Part shown: one piece after another, positions 1-6,921 of the stretch | Position numbering within the stretch: the first letter of the stretch is position 1 | Layout of the letters: every line of letters starts with the position of its first letter | Assembly (NCBI GenBank): GCA_003510325.1 | Contig: DONB01000184.1 | Span: 6,695 to 20,492 of the forward strand | Length of the DNA: 13,798 bases | Source of the DNA: Thiobacillus sp. | GTDB lineage: Bacteria; Pseudomonadota; Gammaproteobacteria; Burkholderiales; Thiobacillaceae | Reading direction: 5' to 3' | Notes under the pieces: model-generated | What the model saw: only the letters and a program-made list of their open reading frames with translations | What the model was told of the DNA's origin: nothing | The model's database searches: none | Made by a program: the position numbers and the translations under genes

Positions 1-88
1 CGAAGGCCGCCCGATCGATTTCGAATATCTGTATTACCGCGGTGATGCCTTCCAGTACCGGATGCGCATCGAACGTTCCCACGTTTAG
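1..88 (+). CDS. GntR/HutC-family transcriptional regulator, C-terminal end only
   Basis: Only the last 28 codons are in the window; the frame enters at base 2 and stops at TAG 86-88. The visible residues include GRPIDF, then LYYRGDAFQYRMRIER. This pattern (G-R-P-I, then Y-Y-R-G-D, then alternating hydrophobic and basic residues to the end) is typical of the last strand and helix of the UTRA ligand-binding domain of GntR/HutC repressors. Such regulators sense small metabolites and usually repress an adjacent catabolic operon. The stop codon is 9 bases before the next start and overlaps its Shine-Dalgarno, so this gene is probably co-transcribed with the redox genes that follow and may regulate them. 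The DNA-binding domain and the promoter lie outside the window. The family call rests on about 28 residues. Confidence 0.72.
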   Translation, partial: EGRPIDFEYLYYRGDAFQYRMRIERSHV

Positions 89-97
89 GAGATTTGC

Positions 98-1828
98 ATG
101 GACGACTTGATTACGGAAGTGGATGTGCTGGTCATCGGCGGCGGCACGGCGGGCCCGATGGCCGCCGTCAAGGCCAAGGAAAAGAACCCGGCGCTGAAGG
201 TGATGCTGCTGGAAAAGGCCAACGTGAAGCGCAGCGGCGCCATCTCGATGGGCATGGACGGCCTCAACAACGCGGTGATTCCGGGACACGCGACACCCGA
301 ACAGTACGTCAAGGAGATCACGGTCGCCAACGACGGCATCGTCAACCAGAAGACGGTGATGGCCTACGCGCAGGAAAGCTTCAACATGATCAACCAGCTC
401 GACCGCTGGGGCGTGAAGTTCGAGAAGGACGAGACCGGCGACTATGCGGTGAAGAAGGTGCACCACATCGGCACCTACGTGCTGCCGATGCCGGAAGGGC
501 ACCACATGAAGAAGGTGCTGTACCGCCAACTGAAGAAGGCGCGGGTCGAGATCACCAACCGCTACATGGCGACCCGGCTGCTGCTGGATGACAGCGGCGC
601 GATCGCCGGCGCCATGGTACTCGATACCCGCGAAGGCAGCTTCGGCGTGATCCGCGCCAAGTCGGTGATCCTGTGCACCGGCGCGGCCGGCCGGCTCGGC
701 CTGCCGTCTTCCGGCTATCTGTTCGGTACCTACGAGAACCCGACCAATGCCGGCGATGGCTATGCGCTGGCCTACCACGCCGGCGCCGAACTCTCGGGCA
801 TCGAGTGCTACCAGATCAACCCGCTGATCAAGGACTACAACGGCCCGTCGTGCGCCTACGTCACCGGCCCCTTCGGCGGCTACACCGCCAACTCCAAGGG
901 CGAACGCTTCATCGAGTGCGACTACTGGAGCGGGCAGATGATGATGGAGTTCTACAAGGAACTCGAAGGCGGCAACGGCCCGGTTTTCCTCAAGATGGAC
1001 CATCTGGCCGAGGAGACGATCGGCACCATCGAGCACATCCTGCACAGCAATGAGCGCCCGAGCCGTGGCCGCTTCCACGAGGGGCGCAAGCTCGACTACC
1101 GCCTGGGCATGGTGGAAATGCATATCTCGGAAATTGGATTGTGCAGCGGCCACTCGGCCTCCGGTGTGTGGGTGGACGAGCACGCGGCGACCACGGTGCC
1201 GGGCCTCTATGCCGCCGGCGACCTCGCCTGCGTGCCGCACAACTACATGCTGGGCGCTTTCGTCTACGGCCAGTTCGCCGGCCAGAGCGCGGCCGAGTAC
1301 GCCATGTCGCACGAATTGCCCGCGGTCGATGCCGCGCAGGTGGAGGCCGAGCGCACGCGCGTGCTGGCGCCGCTGTCGGTGGTCGACGGGCTGTCGCCCA
1401 CCCAGGTCGAGTACAAGCTGCGCCGCTTCGTCAACGACTACCTGCAGCCGCCCAAGGTGACCAAGAAGATGGAAATAGGCCTCGATCGCTTCGCGGAAAT
1501 CCGTGCCGACCTGGATTCCATGTCGGCAGCGAACCCGCACGAACTGATGCGCGCGATGGAAGTGCATTTCATCCTCGACTGCGCGGAGATGGCGGCCCAC
1601 GCCTCCCTCTACCGCACCGAGTCGCGCTGGGGCCTCTACCACTACCGCGTCGAGCATCCGGAAAAGGACGACGTCGACTGGTTCTGCCACGCGCAGCTGA
1701 AGAAGAACGAGGCGGGCGAAATGACCTGCTTCAAGCGCCCCATCGAACCCTACATCGTCGAACTCGATGATGAGGAGAAGGATGCCTACAACCGCCTGCG
1801 CGTCGTCAAGCAGGCCGAAGCCGCCTAA
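98..1828 (+). CDS. AprA/fumarate-reductase-type FAD flavoprotein
   Basis: This 576-residue protein belongs to the succinate dehydrogenase/fumarate reductase/APS reductase alpha flavoprotein superfamily. The N-terminal FAD dinucleotide-binding motif VIGGGTAG is at residues 12-19, with Glu39 placed to bind the ribose. The family's NAGDGYALAYHAGAEL segment is at 217-232, GLYAAGD at 369-375, and the C-terminal ESRWGLYHYR...DDVDWF segment at about 508-529. The segments KDYNGPS (245-251), SGHSASGVWV (350-359, His352) and PHNYMLGAF (380-388) resemble APS reductase alpha (AprA) more than SdhA/FrdA. The next gene is an AprB-like ferredoxin, which supports a two-subunit flavo-iron-sulfur enzyme. There is no signal peptide, so it is probably cytoplasmic. 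The ATG follows an AGGAGA Shine-Dalgarno. No sulfate-activation genes are nearby, so APS is probably not the substrate. The reaction is unknown. Confidence 0.85.
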   Translation: MDDLITEVDVLVIGGGTAGPMAAVKAKEKNPALKVMLLEKANVKRSGAISMGMDGLNNAVIPGHATPEQYVKEITVANDGIVNQKTVMAYAQESFNMINQLDRWGVKFEKDETGDYAVKKVHHIGTYVLPMPEGHHMKKVLYRQLKKARVEITNRYMATRLLLDDSGAIAGAMVLDTREGSFGVIRAKSVILCTGAAGRLGLPSSGYLFGTYENPTNAGDGYALAYHAGAELSGIECYQINPLIKDYNGPSCAYVTGPFGGYTANSKGERFIECDYWSGQMMMEFYKELEGGNGPVFLKMDHLAEETIGTIEHILHSNERPSRGRFHEGRKLDYRLGMVEMHISEIGLCSGHSASGVWVDEHAATTVPGLYAAGDLACVPHNYMLGAFVYGQFAGQSAAEYAMSHELPAVDAAQVEAERTRVLAPLSVVDGLSPTQVEYKLRRFVNDYLQPPKVTKKMEIGLDRFAEIRADLDSMSAANPHELMRAMEVHFILDCAEMAAHASLYRTESRWGLYHYRVEHPEKDDVDWFCHAQLKKNEAGEMTCFKRPIEPYIVELDDEEKDAYNRLRVVKQAEAA

Positions 1829-1839
1829 GGAGAACTTCC

Positions 1840-2073
1840 ATGCCGATGATTATGAACCGGGTGTCCGTGCCCGTGACCGTGAACGAAGAGGCCTGCATCG
1901 CCGACAAGGGCTGCACGGTCTGCGTCGAATCCTGCCCGCTGGATCTGCTGGCGATCGACCTGGTGAAGAAGAAGGCCTTCATGCAGTACGACGAGTGCTG
2001 GTATTGCCTGCCGTGCGAGAAGGACTGCCCGACCCAGGCGATCCGCGTCGACATCCCCTACCTGCTGCGCTGA
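1840..2073 (+). CDS. AprB-like 2x[4Fe-4S] ferredoxin
   Basis: This small protein of 77 residues has eight cysteines in two cluster-binding groups: C19-X5-C25-X2-C28-X3-C32-P and C53-X2-C56-X2-C59-X3-C63-P. The run ECWYCLPCEKDCPTQAI resembles the second cluster motif of APS reductase beta (AprB). The longer AprB C-terminal tail that wraps the alpha subunit is absent. It starts 11 bases after the flavoprotein stop, and its TAAGGAG Shine-Dalgarno overlaps that stop codon, so the two are likely translationally coupled. The likely role is to pass electrons to or from the FAD of the upstream flavoprotein. No membrane segment or signal peptide is visible. The cluster assignment is secure; the partner assignment is inferred from gene order and the AprB-like motif. 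Confidence 0.88.
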   Translation: MPMIMNRVSVPVTVNEEACIADKGCTVCVESCPLDLLAIDLVKKKAFMQYDECWYCLPCEKDCPTQAIRVDIPYLLR

Positions 2074-2083
2074 GGAGCCCCGC

Positions 2084-3034
2084 ATGATGCCTGCAACTTA
2101 TCCCGCCGACCTGCAAAGCCGCCTGGCGAGCACCGACCCCGAGGTCCGACGCATCGCGGTCATGGATCTTCTGGACAGCGACGAGGACGACATCGACCAG
2201 TACCTGCTCGATGCGCTGAAGGATGCCGATGCCCAGGTACGGGCCGAGGCGGCGCGCCTGCTCGAAGGCTACGAGACGCCCGAGGTGGTCGAGGGACTGA
2301 TCGGCGTGCTGGACGACGACAGCGCCGAGGTGCGCGAAGCCGCCGCGGTTTCGCTGTCCGAGCTGAAGGACGTGGCGATGGGCGACGGGCTGCTGGCCGC
2401 GCTGCCCGCGGCGTCGTCGCCCTTCAAGCTGGCGTCCCTGTTTCGTGCGCTGCGCGAACTGCGCCGTCCGGAAGCCTTTGCGCCGGCGCTGGCGGCGCTG
2501 TCCTCGGATGAGGTCGATGTCCGCTGTGCCGTCCTGGGCGTGCTGGGCTATCTGAAGAACCCGGCAGCGTTGCCGGAGATCGCGCGCGTCGCCGGCGGCG
2601 ATCCGGACGTGGAAGCCCGCCGCATCGCGGTCGGGGCGCTCGGCTTTGCCACCGAATCCGCTGCGGTGGTCCCGGCGATGAAGCAGGCGCTGGTGGATGC
2701 CTCGTGGCAGGTGCGCGAGGAGGCAGCCGCCACGCTCGGCAAGCTGCTCGCCGCCGAGGCGGTCGACGACCTGATCGCCGCCATGGCCGACCCCTACTGG
2801 CAGGTGCGGATCAAGGCCGCGCGCAGCCTGGGGCGCCTGAAGGCGAAGCCGGCCCTGCCGGTGCTGATCGAGGCGCTCGGCCACGCGATCAGCAACCTGC
2901 GCAAGGAAGCGGCCGTCGCCCTGGGCGAAGTGGGCGACATCGCGGCCATCCCGGCGCTCGAGAAGGCGCTCGACGACAGCGATCCGGACGTGCGCAAGCT
3001 GGCGCGCCTGGCCCTGACCCAACTCTCGAAATGA
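2084..3034 (+). CDS. HEAT-repeat (PBS-lyase type) protein
   Basis: This 316-residue protein is built almost wholly of helical HEAT-like repeats of about 30 residues. The recurring pattern is D-x-x-V-R-x-x-A-A-x-x-L-G followed by A-x-x-x-L-x-x-A-L. Clear copies start near DPEVRRIAV (18-26), DAQVRAEAARLL, SAEVREAAAVSL, DVEARRIAVGAL, SWQVREEAAATL, YWQVRIKAARSL, NLRKEAAVALGEV and DPDVRKLARLAL. No catalytic motif, signal peptide or membrane segment is visible. HEAT/PBS-lyase repeats act as protein-binding scaffolds or as maturation factors for cofactor proteins. Its place between two ferredoxin genes suggests help in assembly or docking of the flavoprotein-ferredoxin complex, but this is inference. 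The gene starts 10 bases after the upstream stop with a GAGGAG Shine-Dalgarno; a second ATG follows immediately. Confidence 0.87.
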   Translation: MMPATYPADLQSRLASTDPEVRRIAVMDLLDSDEDDIDQYLLDALKDADAQVRAEAARLLEGYETPEVVEGLIGVLDDDSAEVREAAAVSLSELKDVAMGDGLLAALPAASSPFKLASLFRALRELRRPEAFAPALAALSSDEVDVRCAVLGVLGYLKNPAALPEIARVAGGDPDVEARRIAVGALGFATESAAVVPAMKQALVDASWQVREEAAATLGKLLAAEAVDDLIAAMADPYWQVRIKAARSLGRLKAKPALPVLIEALGHAISNLRKEAAVALGEVGDIAAIPALEKALDDSDPDVRKLARLALTQLSK

Positions 3035-3044
3035 GGAGCACGAC

Positions 3045-3380
3045 ATGACCTACGTTGTTGCGGAACCCTGCATCAAGTGCAAATACGGCGACTGCGTCCC
3101 GGTGTGCCCGGTGGATGCATTCCACGAGGGTCCGAATTTCATGGTGATCGATCCGGAGGAGTGCATCGACTGTTCGCTATGTGTCGACGAGTGCCCCGCC
3201 GGTGCGATTTTCGACGAGGCCAAGTTGCCGGAGGCGTACGCGCGCTACGTCGCGCTGAACGCCGAACTGACGCAGGTGTGGCCCCTGATCAAGGACAAGC
3301 CGGAGCCGCTTCCCGATGCGGATGCGTGGGTCGATACGCAGGACAAGTTTCAGTATCTGGATAAGATGCAAGCCGCCTGA
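3045..3380 (+). CDS. fdxA: FdxA-type 7Fe/8Fe ferredoxin
   Basis: This 111-residue ferredoxin closely resembles Azotobacter vinelandii ferredoxin I (FdxA). Shared features are IKCKYGDCVPVCPVDAFHEG at the N-terminus, then PEECIDCSLCVDECPAGAI, and a C-terminal LNAELTQVWP segment. Cysteines are at 9, 12, 17, 21 and at 40, 43, 46, 50. The C-X2-C-X4-C-X3-C spacing of the first group is that of 7Fe ferredoxins, which carry one [3Fe-4S] and one [4Fe-4S] cluster. The extra non-ligand cysteine that follows CPVD in ferredoxin I is alanine here (Ala25). The gene starts 10 bases after the HEAT-repeat stop with a GAGGAG Shine-Dalgarno and closes the operon. It is the natural candidate for the ferredoxin pool used by the flavoenzymes on either side. 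The fdxA symbol reflects family, not a proven orthologue. Confidence 0.9.
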   Translation: MTYVVAEPCIKCKYGDCVPVCPVDAFHEGPNFMVIDPEECIDCSLCVDECPAGAIFDEAKLPEAYARYVALNAELTQVWPLIKDKPEPLPDADAWVDTQDKFQYLDKMQAA

Positions 3381-3397
3381 CGCACGCGTCTGGTGCG
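3381..3397 (+). promoter_or_regulatory. NtrC-type enhancer site
   Basis: The segment reads CGCACGCGTCTGGTGCG. It contains GCAC (3382-3385), five bases, then TGGTGC (3391-3396), which is a perfect match to the classical GCAC-N5-TGGTGC site of the nitrogen regulator NtrC. It lies about 115 bases upstream of the start predicted from the σ54 promoter at 3479-3494, a normal distance for an NtrC enhancer. A single site matched by eye could occur by chance in GC-rich DNA; its position relative to a good σ54 promoter is what makes it convincing. Confidence 0.62.
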
Positions 3398-3401
3398 CGC
3401 G

Positions 3402-3422
3402 ACGGCAGACATGCACTGCCGT
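3402..3422. promoter_or_regulatory. 7-bp inverted repeat, second activator site or weak hairpin
   Basis: ACGGCAG (3402-3408) and CTGCCGT (3416-3422) are perfect inverted repeats around a 7-base spacer. The dyad is 23 bases, close to two helical turns, downstream of the NtrC-like site and shares its GCA-N9-TGC skeleton. It could be a second, weaker activator site for the σ54 promoter. As RNA it could form a small hairpin after the ferredoxin gene, but no T-run follows, so it is a poor intrinsic terminator. A further short dyad, ATCGGT (3424-3429) with ACCGAT (3443-3448), lies just downstream. Confidence 0.4.
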
Positions 3423-3478
3423 GATCGGTGTTAGGCAGGCAGACCGATGCAAGCATTTAAAAAACGTGGTTTTTCGGA

Positions 3479-3494
3479 TGGCACAGAGATTGCT
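3479..3494 (+). promoter_or_regulatory. σ54 (RpoN) -24/-12 promoter
   Basis: TGGCACAGAGATTGCT matches the σ54 consensus TGGCAC-N5-TTGCW at every defined position, with the essential GG and GC exactly 10 bases apart. Transcription should start about a dozen bases downstream, near 3505, giving a leader of about 54 bases before the ATG at 3559. No competing σ70 promoter is evident. Promoters of this class need an enhancer-binding activator, and an NtrC-type site lies about 100 bases upstream. The unit controlled should be the transporter genes and probably the large oxidoreductase behind them. Confidence 0.82.
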
Positions 3495-3558
3495 GAAAAG
3501 CGTTGGATAACAAGTTGCAGTGAGCTCTCAATCAATTCAACAGGAAGGAAGGCACGAC

Positions 3559-5019
3559 ATGAACAGAACGCGCAGTTTCCCCACCCGAACGACACGCCCC
3601 CGAACGATGAGCGTCGCACTGGCCCTCGTCGGCGTCCTGCTCGCGCCGGCCGCGAATGCGGAGACCGTGACCGTCGGCATCGGTACGCAGAACACGACCA
3701 CCAACACCGTAACCGGCGGCATCGTGATCGAAAAACTGGGTCTGATGGACAAGTACCTCGCCGAGCTGAAGAAGACGCCCAAGTACAAAGGCATCGACTT
3801 CAAGTTCGACTGGCAGAATTTCACCTCGGGTCCGCCGGTGACCAACGGCATGGTGGCGAACAAGCTGCAGATCGGCATGATGGGCGACTACCCGCTGCTT
3901 GTGAATGGTGCGACCTTCCAGGCCGGCACCGAAACCAAGAGCGAGCTGATCGCGCTGATTGCCTACAACAAGGATGGCGCCGGCAACGGCATGGTGGTGC
4001 ACAAGGACTCGCCGTACTACGAACTGGCTGACCTCAAGGGCAAGAAGGTGTCGGTGCCGTTCGGCTCCGCTGCGCACGGCATGCTGCTGAAGGCGATGGA
4101 GGACCGCGGCTGGAAAGAGGATTTCTGGGACCTGGCCAGCCAGAGCCCGGAAGTGGGCACCACCAACCTGCAGGAGCGCAAGCTCGACGGCCATGCCGAC
4201 TTCGTGCCCTTTGCCGAGCTGCTGCCCTACCGCGGCTTCGCGCGCAAGATCTTCGACGGCGTCGAGACCAAGGTGCCGACCTTCCACGGCATCGTGGTGC
4301 GCAAGGACTTCGCCGACAAGTATCCCGAGTTCGTGGTGGCCTACCTGAAGGCGCTGCTCGATGCCAACGACTGGGTGCGCAAGAACCCGGCCATGGCCGC
4401 GACCAAGATCGAGGAGTGGACCAAGATCGAGAAGGAAGTCGCCTACATGTTCCTCGGCCCCAGCGGCGTGCATACGCTCGACCCGAGCATCAAGCCGAAG
4501 TGGATCGAGACGGTCAAATACGATCATGGCGTGCTGAGCCGCATGGGGCGGGTGAAGGCGTTCGACGCCGATGCCTGGGGCAACGAAACCTACATCCGGC
4601 AGGCGTTCAAGGAAAAGGGTCTCGACTACGACAAGCAGAAGGCGAGCTATGCCGGCTATGAGATCAGCGGCACCGACCCGCTGTGCAAGAAGCCGATCAA
4701 GAACCCGCGTGAAGGCGGCGAGGTCTGGGTCGAAGGCGGCGCCATCACGGCATACAGCTCCGCCTCCTGCACGCTCGGCGGGGTGAAGAAGGCGTTGTCC
4801 GAAGGCAAGAAGATCGGCGTGGCCTTCGTATTCGACAAGACCACGGGGATCAAGCTGTTCGCGGACAAGGCGTTCTACGCGCTCAATGCCAAGGATCCGA
4901 AAAAGATCGAGATCGTGCCCTTTCTGCTGAAGAAGAATGCCGAAGCCTGGGCAGCCAAGAGTGGCGGCCGGCTTGCCACCTACACGGAAGTGTTGGCTGT
5001 CGCGAAAGTCGGAGGGTAA
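3559..5019 (+). CDS. ABC transporter substrate-binding protein with C-terminal NosL-like domain
   Basis: This 486-residue periplasmic protein has a Sec signal peptide: an Arg-rich N-terminus, a hydrophobic core at about 18-30, and likely cleavage after ANA at 32-34. Residues about 37-340 form a TauA/SsuA/NrtA-type binding domain (NMT1/SBP family), which brings small oxoanion or amine-like ligands to a permease. The family is normally about 330 residues. The extra 115 residues (about 372-486) resemble NosL, the copper-binding accessory protein of nitrous oxide reductase: DPLCKKPI, then AYSSASC, VFDKTTG, LFADKAFYAL and AEAWAAKSGGRLATYTEVL. Cys376 and Cys404 are possible metal or disulfide residues. 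The ATG at 3559 is preferred to GTG at 3520 because AGGAAGGAAGG lies 6 bases upstream and the signal peptide then begins properly. Ligand unknown. Confidence 0.85.
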   Translation: MNRTRSFPTRTTRPRTMSVALALVGVLLAPAANAETVTVGIGTQNTTTNTVTGGIVIEKLGLMDKYLAELKKTPKYKGIDFKFDWQNFTSGPPVTNGMVANKLQIGMMGDYPLLVNGATFQAGTETKSELIALIAYNKDGAGNGMVVHKDSPYYELADLKGKKVSVPFGSAAHGMLLKAMEDRGWKEDFWDLASQSPEVGTTNLQERKLDGHADFVPFAELLPYRGFARKIFDGVETKVPTFHGIVVRKDFADKYPEFVVAYLKALLDANDWVRKNPAMAATKIEEWTKIEKEVAYMFLGPSGVHTLDPSIKPKWIETVKYDHGVLSRMGRVKAFDADAWGNETYIRQAFKEKGLDYDKQKASYAGYEISGTDPLCKKPIKNPREGGEVWVEGGAITAYSSASCTLGGVKKALSEGKKIGVAFVFDKTTGIKLFADKAFYALNAKDPKKIEIVPFLLKKNAEAWAAKSGGRLATYTEVLAVAKVGG

Positions 5020-5022
5020 ACC

Positions 5023-5970
5023 ATGCGATCCGCAACCAGTCTCAACATCGTGACCGATCCGGCCGCTGACGCAGCGGAAGGGCCGAACCTGGCGCTTGCC
5101 CCCAAGCCCGGCGTACCGCCGCAGGCAAGCCTCGCGCCGGCACAGTCGGCCGAGGTGCCGGCCCGGCGTGTCGCAGCCTGGTTGCGGAGCGCGCTTCCCA
5201 AATTGCTGATGACGACGCTGTCGCTGGGCCTGTTCATCGCCTTCTGGTACTTCGCCACCAAGTACAAGCTGGATTTCTACATCCGCTTCAACAACATCCC
5301 GAGCCCAGGCGAGGTGTGGGAGAACGCGGCCTATCTGGCGCAAAGCGACAAGTTCTACAACAACATGTACGTCAGCCTGCGGCGGATCCTGATCGGCTTC
5401 GGCATCGCCACGGTGTTGGGCGTGGCGCTGGGGCTGCTGATCGGACAGTACCGACTCGCACGCGGCCTGCTGTTTCCGCTGTTCGAGACCCTGCGGCCGA
5501 TCCCTGCCATCGCCTGGGTGCCGATGGCGATCATGCTGTGGCCCACCAACGAAACCAGCATCGTGTTCATCACCTTTCTGGGCTCGTTCTTTCCCATCCT
5601 GCTCAACACCATTCACGGCGTGAACAGTGTCGACCCGGTGCTGCTGCGTGCGGCGCGCTGCCTGGGCACGTCCGAATTCGGCCTGCTGCGCCAGGTCGTC
5701 CTGCCGGCTTCGCTGCCGCACATCTTCACCGGGCTCGCGATCGGCATGGGCGTGGCCTGGGTGTCGCTGATCGCGGCGGAGATGATCTCGGGCCAGTTCG
5801 GCATTGGCTATTTCACCTGGGAAGCCTATTCGCTCATTGAATACGCCGACATCGCCATCGGCATGATCGTGATCGGCGTGCTCGGTCTGCTGTGCAGCGG
5901 CGGCATCCGCATCCTGGGCACCATGCTGATGCCCTGGATGGCGGGTTCCCAACATGGAGGACAGAAATGA
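5023..5970 (+). CDS. ABC transporter permease (TauC/SsuC/NrtB type)
   Basis: This 315-residue inner-membrane protein has about six hydrophobic segments, near 60-78, 122-141, 150-172, 177-197, 233-253 and 273-303. The cytoplasmic loop at about 203-236 (DPVLLRAARCLGTSEF, then VVLPASLPHIFTGL) is the EAA-like motif that contacts the ATPase in binding-protein-dependent importers. The N-terminal 55 residues are rich in alanine and proline, are predicted cytoplasmic, and are longer than in most homologues. The ATG is 3 bases after the binding-protein stop, with a GGAGGG Shine-Dalgarno just before it, and the end overlaps the ATPase start by ATGA. Family and role are clear; the transported compound is not. 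Confidence 0.93.
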   Translation: MRSATSLNIVTDPAADAAEGPNLALAPKPGVPPQASLAPAQSAEVPARRVAAWLRSALPKLLMTTLSLGLFIAFWYFATKYKLDFYIRFNNIPSPGEVWENAAYLAQSDKFYNNMYVSLRRILIGFGIATVLGVALGLLIGQYRLARGLLFPLFETLRPIPAIAWVPMAIMLWPTNETSIVFITFLGSFFPILLNTIHGVNSVDPVLLRAARCLGTSEFGLLRQVVLPASLPHIFTGLAIGMGVAWVSLIAAEMISGQFGIGYFTWEAYSLIEYADIAIGMIVIGVLGLLCSGGIRILGTMLMPWMAGSQHGGQK

Positions 5971-6845
5971 TGACCCCAACCGACGACACCCTCAGTGCCA
6001 CCGGCCATATCCTGATCGATCATCTGCGTGTCCGCTTCGGCAGCAAGGCGGCCGCGGTGGAGGCTGTGAGCGACGTCTCGATGGAAGTGAAGCCGGGCGA
6101 ATTCGTCTCCATCATCGGTCCATCGGGTTGCGGCAAGTCGACTCTGCTCAACGTGGTGGCCGGTTTCGTCCAGCCGAGCGAGGGCACGGTGAGCATGGAC
6201 GGCAAGCCGACCGACAAACCGAGTGCCGACCGCGGCATGGTGTTCCAGCAGTACTCGCTGTTTCCCTGGCTCTCCGTGCGCAAGAACGTCGAGTTCGGTC
6301 TCAAGCAGAAGGGGCTGGACGCCAATCACCGCGAAGAAGCGGCGCGCACGCTGCTCGGTCTGGCCGGTCTGCTCGCGTTCGAGAACCACTATCCGGACCA
6401 GCTCTCCGGCGGCATGAAGCAGCGCGTCGGCATCGTCCGCGCATTGGCCACCAGCCCGCAGGTGCTGCTGATGGACGAGCCGTTCGGCGCGCTCGACGCG
6501 CAGACCCGGGTGGTGATGCAGCAGATTCTCACCAACATGTGGCAGCGCTTTCGCATCTCGGTTTTGTTCATCACCCACGACATCGACGAGAGCATCTTCC
6601 TGTCCGATCGGGTCTACGTGATGACCGCACGCCCCGGCCGGATCAAGGCCGAGATTCCCATTTTGCTGCCGCGGCCGCGCACGCCCGACATGGCATCGAG
6701 CCCCGAATATCTGGGGATCAAGCAGCAGTTGCGCGACCTGATCACCGAGGAGAGCCTCAAGGCGATGGGCGGCGAGCTGAAGGACAGCGGGCTAGCGGGC
6801 TTCGACATCGAAGTCGGGCCCAAGGGCGTCGCAGAACTGGTCTGA
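5967..6845 (+). CDS. ABC transporter ATP-binding protein (TauB/SsuB/NrtD type)
   Basis: This 292-residue ATPase contains all the nucleotide-binding motifs: Walker A GPSGCGKST (51-59), Q-loop in VFQQYSLFP (92-100), ABC signature LSGGMKQR (146-153), Walker B VLLMDEP (166-172), D-loop GALD (174-177) and switch His204. It would energise the permease encoded just upstream. The start overlaps the permease stop (ATGA, 5967-5970), and GGAGG sits 6 bases before it. A second ATG at 5970 is equally possible. The final 40 or so residues extend past the usual domain end without recognisable motifs. The stop codon lies inside the left arm of a long palindrome. Confidence 0.94.
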   Translation: MMTPTDDTLSATGHILIDHLRVRFGSKAAAVEAVSDVSMEVKPGEFVSIIGPSGCGKSTLLNVVAGFVQPSEGTVSMDGKPTDKPSADRGMVFQQYSLFPWLSVRKNVEFGLKQKGLDANHREEAARTLLGLAGLLAFENHYPDQLSGGMKQRVGIVRALATSPQVLLMDEPFGALDAQTRVVMQQILTNMWQRFRISVLFITHDIDESIFLSDRVYVMTARPGRIKAEIPILLPRPRTPDMASSPEYLGIKQQLRDLITEESLKAMGGELKDSGLAGFDIEVGPKGVAELV

Positions 6846-6875
6846 ACATCGGGCCGGCATGCCGGCCCGTTGTTC
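6844..6875 (+). terminator. 32-nt near-perfect palindrome after the transporter genes
   Basis: Bases 6844-6875 form a palindrome with one mismatch (T6849/T6870). The core GGGCCGGCATGCCGGCCC (6851-6868) is perfect, and GAACA and TGTTC pair on the outside. As RNA this gives a very stable GC-rich hairpin that overlaps the ATPase stop codon. It is not followed by a T-run, so it may be a weak or partial terminator or an mRNA-stabilising element that lowers expression of the large downstream gene. It could also be a DNA-level binding site. Confidence 0.5.
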
Positions 6876-6921
6876 ACTCCAACTTGTTATGACATGTACT
6901 GCAATGTGGAAAGGATACGCC

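Noticed and set aside
98..2073. Assignment as dissimilatory APS reductase (aprAB)
   Set aside because: Similarity is to the scaffold only; the AprB tail is missing, a likely APS-binding arginine is replaced, and no sulfate-activation or Qmo genes are visible.
3520..3558. GTG start 13 codons upstream of the binding-protein ATG
   Set aside because: It would place polar residues ahead of the signal peptide, and the strong AGGAAGGAAGG site serves the ATG at 3559 instead.
3532..5979. 815-codon open frame on the minus strand opposite the transporter genes
   Set aside because: It is antisense to three genes with clear motifs, has low-complexity His/Arg/Gln-rich composition, and reflects high GC at third positions.
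6859..6921. ATG at 6859 as start of the large oxidoreductase
   Set aside because: It lies inside the palindrome with no Shine-Dalgarno; the ATG at 6922 has GGAAAGGA 6 bases upstream.
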